From JBCDCU01 sp039180865 (GTDB taxonomy: Bacteria > Pseudomonadota > Alphaproteobacteria > Rhizobiales > JACESI01): DNA of 29,754 bases. How positions within the stretch are numbered: the stretch's first letter is position 1; each line of letters begins with the position of its first letter. The position numbers and the translations under genes were made by a program. The stretch covers positions 1 to 29,754 of the forward strand of contig JBCDCZ010000016.1 in NCBI GenBank assembly GCA_039180865.1, given 5' to 3'. Below the pieces are notes generated by a model that was not told where the DNA came from, made no database searches, and saw only the letters and a program-made list of their open reading frames with translations. This document shows, one piece after another, positions 25,054-29,754 of this stretch.

Positions 25054-25088
25054 ACCGGGTGCCAGCAAAGCGCCCGGTTTCTTTTTTT
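25054..25088 (+). terminator. Intrinsic terminator/attenuator between binding-protein and ATPase genes
   Basis: A 9-bp stem, ACCGGGTGC (25054-25062) pairing with GCGCCCGGT (25070-25078) with one T-G wobble, 7-nt loop, and a T-rich tail (25078-25088). It lies 19 nt after the binding-protein stop and ahead of the ATPase gene on the same strand. A leaky terminator here would let the binding protein be made in excess. Confidence 0.82.
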
Positions 25089-25101
25089 CAAAGGCCTCAC
25101 C

Positions 25102-26166
25102 ATGTCCGCTTCCTCTTCCGGCATTCAGCTCCAGGCGCTGACCAAAACTTTTGGGCCCATTCATGCCGTCGATAACATCGATCTGCATTTGCCTGCAAAC
25201 CGGTTCGTATGCCTGCTCGGCCCATCGGGATGCGGCAAGACTTCGCTTTTGAGGCTGATTGCAGGTTTGGAAAGCCCGGATAGCGGCACCATCACGTTCG
25301 ACGGCTCGGATATGACCGCGATCGCGCCGCATAAGCGCGAGATCGGCATGGTGTTCCAATCGCTCGCCCTGTTTCCGCATCTCAATATTGCAGACAATAT
25401 CAGCTACGCGCTGAAAATTCGCGGCGAACCGCGTGATGCAATTGAGAAACGGGTGACCGAACTCCTCGATTTGGTGCGATTGCCAGGTGTCGGCAAACGC
25501 GCGATTTCGCAGTTATCTGGCGGACAACGCCAGCGGATTGCGATTGCCCGCGCGCTCGCCATCAGACCGAAGCTCTTTCTCCTGGACGAGCCCTTGTCGG
25601 CTCTCGACGCCAAGCTGCGCGAAGCCATGCAGGTGGAACTTCGCCAGCTTCAGAAAAACCTCGGCATCACAACCATTGTCGTGACTCACGATCAGCGCGA
25701 AGCCATGACCATGGCCGACCATGTCGTTGTCATGAAGTCCGGCAAGATCCTGCAACATGGCGCGCCACTCGACATATACCGCAATCCGGCAAATTCTTTC
25801 GTCGCGGATTTCATCGGAACCAGCAATCTGATCACCTGCCGGGTGAAGGACGCCGGAACCGTAGAAGCAAATGGCAGTACCTTTACCATTGAAGAGATCC
25901 CGACAGCCCTTTCAGAAGGCGATGAGGCCGTCCTTTCGATACGACCCGAAGAAGTGCTCTTTGCAGATCCCGGTACGAGCGAAAACACGCTGGAAGCAAC
26001 GATCACCTTTATTCGCGATCTCGGCTCGCAGGTCGAAATCATGCTGGAAAGCGCGGGACAGGAATTGATGGCGACTATGTCTCCGAAAGACAGGCCGGAT
26101 GTTGGGCAGGGCGATCTCGTACGCCTTCACCTTCCGGCCGCCGCATCAAAGGTCATTCCAAAATGA
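25102..26166 (+). CDS. PotA-like ABC transporter ATPase
   Basis: The 354-residue ATP-hydrolysing subunit. Walker A is GPSGCGKTS (40-48), the Q-loop FQSLALFPH, the signature LSGGQRQRIA (138-147), and Walker B with its Glu is LFLLDEPLSALD. The His-switch is VVTHDQ. A C-terminal regulatory TOBE-like domain begins at about residue 270 (AVLSIRPEEVLFA). It belongs to the spermidine/putrescine-type group of CUT1-like ATPases. Its stop overlaps the next gene's ATG by four bases (26163-26166), so it is translationally coupled to the permease. Confidence 0.93.
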   Translation: MSASSSGIQLQALTKTFGPIHAVDNIDLHLPANRFVCLLGPSGCGKTSLLRLIAGLESPDSGTITFDGSDMTAIAPHKREIGMVFQSLALFPHLNIADNISYALKIRGEPRDAIEKRVTELLDLVRLPGVGKRAISQLSGGQRQRIAIARALAIRPKLFLLDEPLSALDAKLREAMQVELRQLQKNLGITTIVVTHDQREAMTMADHVVVMKSGKILQHGAPLDIYRNPANSFVADFIGTSNLITCRVKDAGTVEANGSTFTIEEIPTALSEGDEAVLSIRPEEVLFADPGTSENTLEATITFIRDLGSQVEIMLESAGQELMATMSPKDRPDVGQGDLVRLHLPAAASKVIPK

Positions 26167-27023
26167 GTGCGAGCCAGACATCCCGGCTCCCGGCAACCGG
26201 TCTCCTGGCCGCATATCCCTCTGTCATGCTTGGGGTTTTCTTTCTGATCCCGTTCACGATCATGCTCGCGGTGAGCTTTTTTCATCGCGTCGAGGGCGCG
26301 TTTTATGAGCCCGCTTTCGAGTTTGCGAATTACGGACGCTTTCTTCAGCCCTTCTTTCTCGGGATCCTGAATTTTTCGGTAATGCTGTCGGCGGTAGCAG
26401 CCATTATTGCGGTCGCGATCGCGTTTCCCTTCACCTATCTGCTCACCCGGATGAACCGCAAGGTTCAGATCGTGGCGCTCGTCTTCATTCTCGCGGTTCT
26501 GTCGCTCTCGGAAGTGATTATCGGATTTGCGTGGTCGACGCTTCTGTCGCGCACAGCAGGCATATCAAACATCATGGTGACGCTCGGCCTTTTCGACCGT
26601 CCGGCGTCCTATTATCCAAGCCTTCCGGCGCTTCTGATCGGCCTTGTCTATCTAAGCTTTCCCTATTGTGTGCTCGTCCTTTATCCATCGCTTTCAAGGC
26701 TCGATCCGGAACTCGGTGAGGCTGCCCAGATGATGGGAGCATCCCCCATCAGAATGTTCTTCACCGTGATCGTACCCGTGATGCGGCGCTCAATCATCAG
26801 CACCATCATTCTTGCCTTTGTGTTCACGCTTGGGGCGTACATCCTGCCGCAAACACTCGGCAAACCGCCACATTGGACACTCTCTGTCCATATCACCGAT
26901 CAGGCGCTCTATCAGGCGAACATGCCCTTTGCGGCTGCCATGGCGACATTCCTTCTTCTGGTCTCGCTTGCGCTTGTTGCGATCACCTTGCTTCTTGGTG
27001 AAGACCGAAAGGCGGCCGCGTAA
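26163..27023 (+). CDS. PotB-like ABC transporter permease
   Basis: The 286-residue membrane subunit, about six hydrophobic helices. The cytoplasmic EAA coupling loop is EAAQMMGASPIRMFFTVIVP. It starts within the ATPase stop (ATGA) and ends at TAATG, where the next permease begins one base into the stop (27021-27025). The pair forms the translocation pore for the island's transporter. Confidence 0.92.
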   Translation: MSASQTSRLPATGLLAAYPSVMLGVFFLIPFTIMLAVSFFHRVEGAFYEPAFEFANYGRFLQPFFLGILNFSVMLSAVAAIIAVAIAFPFTYLLTRMNRKVQIVALVFILAVLSLSEVIIGFAWSTLLSRTAGISNIMVTLGLFDRPASYYPSLPALLIGLVYLSFPYCVLVLYPSLSRLDPELGEAAQMMGASPIRMFFTVIVPVMRRSIISTIILAFVFTLGAYILPQTLGKPPHWTLSVHITDQALYQANMPFAAAMATFLLLVSLALVAITLLLGEDRKAAA

Positions 27024-27823
27024 TGATGAAGCGATTGGGCAGCCTTTACATTATCCTCATTATGGGTGTTCTTTTTCTCCCGCTCATCATCGTGGCGGGT
27101 GTTTCGGTAAACGAGAGAAAGCGCCTGTTCTTCCCGCCTCAGGGCTTCTCGGTTCACTGGTACGGCGAACTTTTCGCCGATGGGGCGTGGTTCAACGCCT
27201 TCCAAAACAGCGTCCTTGTTGCCGTCCTCGCAAGTGTCGTCGCGGTCTCAATCGCGCTTCCAATCGCGATTTATCTCTGGCGCGCCAACAATCTCTTCGC
27301 CCGTATGCTGTTCGGACTTGGCCTCGCACCGTTCATGCTGCCGCCGGTCATCACGGCATTGGGATTGCTGATTTTCTGGGTTCAAATCGGTCATTCCGGC
27401 GCGACCTATGCAACCATCATCTCGCATGCCGTCTTCCTCGTGACCCTTCCGCTTGTCACGATCTCCCTCGGACTTCAATCGATCAACAGGCAGTTGATTG
27501 AGGCGGCACGCACGATGGGGGCCAATGAGATTACGATCTTTAGAACGGTGATTTTCCCGCTGGTCACACCCTATATCGTGTCAGGCTTCGCGTTCGCATT
27601 CGTCCTGAGCCTCAACGAATACATCATTGCGTTCATGGTCGCGGGTTTCACGGTTGAAACTCTGCCAATCAAGATCTTCAATTCGTTGCGTTATGGATAT
27701 ACGCCGGTCATGGCCGTCGTTGCCGTCTTCTTCGCGGCGATTTCCGTTCTGGTTTTCGGTCTGATCGCGAAATTCGGCGATCTTCCGCAGCTTCTCGGCG
27801 CGGATGCCAAAGACCGAACTTAG
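27023..27823 (+). CDS. PotC-like ABC transporter permease
   Basis: The second membrane subunit, 266 residues, with an N-terminal LYIILIMGVLFLPLIIVAG helix, an extracytoplasmic loop ending GFSVHWYGELF (typical PotC), and the EAA loop EAARTMGANEITIFRTVIFP. It starts at ATG 27023 within the preceding stop; the next codon is also ATG. Its TAG overlaps the convergent chaperone gene's stop (27820-27823). Confidence 0.92.
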   Translation: MMKRLGSLYIILIMGVLFLPLIIVAGVSVNERKRLFFPPQGFSVHWYGELFADGAWFNAFQNSVLVAVLASVVAVSIALPIAIYLWRANNLFARMLFGLGLAPFMLPPVITALGLLIFWVQIGHSGATYATIISHAVFLVTLPLVTISLGLQSINRQLIEAARTMGANEITIFRTVIFPLVTPYIVSGFAFAFVLSLNEYIIAFMVAGFTVETLPIKIFNSLRYGYTPVMAVVAVFFAAISVLVFGLIAKFGDLPQLLGADAKDRT

Positions 27824-28206
27824 GAGTCTCCGTCAAACAGCTGAATAAGTCTGTCTATCGCAGCTTCCAGAGATTGCAGCGTGAAGTCCGCATCATCGAC
27901 GCTCATTGCCAGGATGAATGCGTTGTCCGCCGAAAGCCCGGCAGAGACCGGAAACCGTGTCACCGGATCGAGTTGAGCCACATCGAACAAACGCTTCAGA
28001 TCTTCTGCAAGTGGCGGATGGGCGGGTTTGCGCGTCAGGCTGACAATGGCTCGCTTGCCGTCCTGGGACGGCGTCAGGCTCATCACACCCGCCCTTTGGA
28101 AGGCGATTGTGTAACTGCCATCGGGAGAGCGCGGAAGACCCGGCATGTCGATGCTTGCACCAAAATCAGCAATCACGCCTTCGGCGCGCTGTGAAAATCC
28201 GACCAC
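27820..28206 (-). CDS. CesT-like type III secretion chaperone (probable)
   Basis: A 128-residue acidic-to-neutral protein with no signal peptide. It has the alternating strand pattern and size of class I T3SS chaperones: about 20 residues of N-terminal helix, then a strand region (DGSYTIAFQRAGVMSLTP) and a later helix ending DRLIQLFDGDS. Such dimeric chaperones hold effectors or the gatekeeper before secretion. The assignment depends largely on position, 24 nt downstream of the gatekeeper-like gene. Start is GTG 28206 with GGAG about 8 nt upstream. It is convergent with the potC-like gene. Another small cytosolic protein is possible. Confidence 0.55.
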   Translation of the reverse strand: MVGFSQRAEGVIADFGASIDMPGLPRSPDGSYTIAFQRAGVMSLTPSQDGKRAIVSLTRKPAHPPLAEDLKRLFDVAQLDPVTRFPVSAGLSADNAFILAMSVDDADFTLQSLEAAIDRLIQLFDGDS

Positions 28207-28230
28207 GGAAACACTCCTTGTTGAAAGCTC

Positions 28231-29574
28231 TTATTGGCTGGTCATCTCACCGGTCTGCACATTGGTGCTTCCCGCTGTCGTGCTACCAACGCTCTTCACA
28301 TCGACTGTTTTCGCGTCAGTTTTGACATCGTCGGTCTTATCCGCCTTGTCGGTCGTGTCAGTCTTTTTGGTCTCAGTGCCTTGCGACTTGGTCTCGTAGG
28401 CCTGCTCTTCAATCTCCGTCAGATCGGTCTTGAGGGCCGTAAGAGCCGTGCTTTGATGAAGGCGCGCCGCATCACTGACTACCGATTTGTTGGAAACCGA
28501 CCGATGCAATTCGTGAAGACCGTTCGCGAAAACGACCATGATGCCTTCATTGTCGGATTTGAAATCCTTCAGGATGAGCCGGGCATCGCTGAGATTTGGC
28601 GTTGGTTTCGAACAGAAGTTCAGGATTGCGCTCGTAAGCTCGGTCGGACCGCCGGCATTGGCGCCATTCGCAAACGTCTTATCGATGCGCTGGGTCTGTT
28701 GAATGAGCTCGTCGCAGGAGTGGAAAACCGTGCGCATCTCCTTCAGTTTGCCGAGTTCGGTCACGAGGCCCTTAAGGAGGATCGGATCGGTCAAAGAGGT
28801 GGTACCCGCGAGTTCATTCCCGGCGGTCTCAAGGAAAAGGCCGACGATTTCGTCGAAATGGTTGCCGAGATTGTGGCTTGCAAGCTCATCGAAGAGCTGG
28901 CCCATATTCATCGGGCCGCGCAGCATTTCCCGGAAGTTATCCCGAAGCTTTGCCGGATCCGCTCCCGTTAGATCAGCCGTATCGGAAGCGGCCTTCGCAA
29001 TCGCAAAACCGGCCTGAACATTACGGGCAACATCCGTTTTCTCGAAATATTCGTTCGCTTTATCGAGAAGACTGGTGAGCGCCTCTGAGCCATCGGTCGA
29101 TTCAAAATAGCGCCGCGCGACCTGAAGCCCGGCATATTGGTGGGTCACGTCGCCGTCAAAGTCCTGAAGAAGTTTCAGGATATCCTCGGGCGTGACATCG
29201 CCACCGCCCGATCCGCCGCCGCCTTCAAGCTTACTTTCGAATTTCTTGAATTTCTCGACAAGCTGCCGCAACTCATCATCGCGCGGCATATCGGGAAGCT
29301 TGTCGTAGTAATCCGCAATCCGTTTTAAAGCCTCGAAATTGACGCCCTGGCCCTGGCGAACCTTCGCCTGGCCGAGACTGCGCTTATCCGCGAGCTTTGC
29401 GACCGAGTTGCCGATTTCTTCCTGAAGTTTGGAGATATCGGAGTTTGTGTTCTTAACGGCAGTCGCACTGTCTCCCTTGCGATTGCCCTGGATTTGTTCC
29501 GCGATTTCCTGGCCGACCTGACCTTGCACGTTTGCGGAAGCAACCTGCTGTCGGCTGACATTGATCTCACTCAC
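28231..29574 (-). CDS. SctW (YopN/HrpJ-family) type III secretion gatekeeper, probable
   Basis: A 447-residue protein. The central region resembles the HrpJ/YopN gatekeeper domain: VTPEDILKLLQDFDGDVTHQYAGLQVARRYFE at about residues 127-158, followed by an all-helical part with LTDPILLKGLVTELGKLKEMRTVFHSCDELI near 250-300. The N-terminus (1-75) is polar and low in hydrophobics, as expected of a secreted protein, with a glycine-rich linker at 118-125. Gatekeepers sit at the cytosolic side of the export gate and block effector secretion until contact. A Lys/Asp/Thr-rich tail from about 397 is unusual. GTG 29574 is preceded by AAGGAG, 7 nt upstream. HMM confirmation is needed, as gatekeepers diverge strongly. 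Confidence 0.65.
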   Translation of the reverse strand: MSEINVSRQQVASANVQGQVGQEIAEQIQGNRKGDSATAVKNTNSDISKLQEEIGNSVAKLADKRSLGQAKVRQGQGVNFEALKRIADYYDKLPDMPRDDELRQLVEKFKKFESKLEGGGGSGGGDVTPEDILKLLQDFDGDVTHQYAGLQVARRYFESTDGSEALTSLLDKANEYFEKTDVARNVQAGFAIAKAASDTADLTGADPAKLRDNFREMLRGPMNMGQLFDELASHNLGNHFDEIVGLFLETAGNELAGTTSLTDPILLKGLVTELGKLKEMRTVFHSCDELIQQTQRIDKTFANGANAGGPTELTSAILNFCSKPTPNLSDARLILKDFKSDNEGIMVVFANGLHELHRSVSNKSVVSDAARLHQSTALTALKTDLTEIEEQAYETKSQGTETKKTDTTDKADKTDDVKTDAKTVDVKSVGSTTAGSTNVQTGEMTSQ

Positions 29575-29595
29575 CGCTCACTCCTTATTGATGGG

Positions 29596-29613
29596 GCCGC
29601 TAACGATAGCGGC
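29596..29613 (-). other. 7-bp hairpin in the leader of the gatekeeper-like gene
   Basis: GCCGCTA (29596-29602) and TAGCGGC (29607-29613) form a perfect stem with a 4-nt loop, starting about 22 nt before the start codon and just upstream of its AAGGAG site. No T-run, so probably not a terminator; it could affect translation or mRNA stability. Confidence 0.5.
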
Positions 29614-29654
29614 GAAGAGCTTTTTCATTTCAGTTGGCGTTATGATAAAACGTC

Positions 29655-29695
29655 TTTCAAGTTGAAAACAGTGCCGAACGGTACACACGCGTGTG
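29655..29695. promoter_or_regulatory. Two palindromes in the divergent region, possible operators
   Basis: TTTCAAGTTGAAA (29655-29667; perfect arms around one central base) and CACACGCGTGTG (29684-29695; perfect 12-nt palindrome) lie 16 nt apart between the gatekeeper-like gene and a possible rightward start at 29715. Two clean palindromes in this short region suggest regulator binding, but no clear -35/-10 pair could be fitted. Confidence 0.45.
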
Positions 29696-29714
29696 ACAGA
29701 AGGATTAGTTTATC

Positions 29715-29754
29715 ATGCGTGAGATACCGAAAACAAAGGCTCGAGCGCCTTCGA
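29715..29754 (+). CDS. Possible start of a rightward gene, cut by the window end
   Basis: ATG at 29715 is preceded by AGAAGGA about 10 nt upstream and begins MREIPKTKARAPS before the window ends. Only 13 codons are visible, so no product can be named. It would be divergent from the gatekeeper-like gene and could be the next secretion gene. Confidence 0.35.
   Translation, partial: MREIPKTKARAPS

Noticed and set aside
1..29754. CRISPR arrays, insertion sequences, tRNA or rRNA genes, phage genes
   Set aside because: No repeat-spacer pattern, transposase or integrase motif, or RNA-gene signature was seen on reading either strand.

Overview
The window looks like the chromosome of an alphaproteobacterium, probably Hyphomicrobiales (Rhizobiales) or a relative. 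The left 8 kb carries the order marC / gyrA / lysE-type exporter / coaD / ppiA / ppiB / queA / tgt, which I remember from rhizobial genomes. The protein sequences, including the acidic insert in the GyrA C-terminal domain, fit that group. This placement rests on recollection of families and gene order, not on a search.

Layout. (1) 1-8.3 kb is housekeeping: a truncated marC leftward, then rightward gyrA, a LysE/RhtB exporter, coaD, two cyclophilins (one exported, one cytosolic), and queA-tgt, which make queuosine in tRNA. A small secreted DUF4864-like protein converges on tgt. The striking point is that gyrA has an in-frame TGA exactly where the invariant Gly of the DVRDGLKP motif should be. 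(2) 8.4-10.5 kb is nadE, the glutamine-dependent NAD synthetase, leftward. (3) 10.6-27.8 kb is a catabolic island organised around a divergent promoter next to an RpiR-type regulator at about 18.85 kb. Leftward are a DMGDH/sarcosine-dehydrogenase-like FAD-GcvT fusion, an MDR oxidoreductase, three tandem enolase-superfamily enzymes and a GSA-type aminotransferase. The first four overlap or nearly abut, and the last two follow within about 25 nt. Rightward are rpiR and a quaternary-amine-type Rieske oxygenase. Beyond these lie a leftward ABM-domain protein and P1-family peptidase, then a rightward agmatinase/guanidinobutyrase-like ureohydrolase and a PotDABC-type ABC importer. (4) 27.8-29.75 kb is the edge of a probable type III secretion locus: a CesT-like chaperone and a YopN/SctW-like gatekeeper, leftward, with the possible start of a divergent gene at the right end.

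How the island might work (inference): a cationic N-methylated or guanidino compound is imported by the Pot-type transporter. The Rieske enzyme and the FAD-GcvT enzyme remove N-methyl groups, the second passing the C1 unit to tetrahydrofolate. Enolase-superfamily members epimerise or dehydrate the resulting carboxylates, and the ureohydrolase, peptidase and aminotransferase release nitrogen. The parts resemble betaine and hydroxyproline-betaine catabolism, but the combination with three enolase paralogues, a ureohydrolase and a P1 peptidase does not match a pathway I can name. I saw no tRNA, rRNA, CRISPR array, insertion sequence or integrase, and no gene-free stretch longer than about 300 bases.
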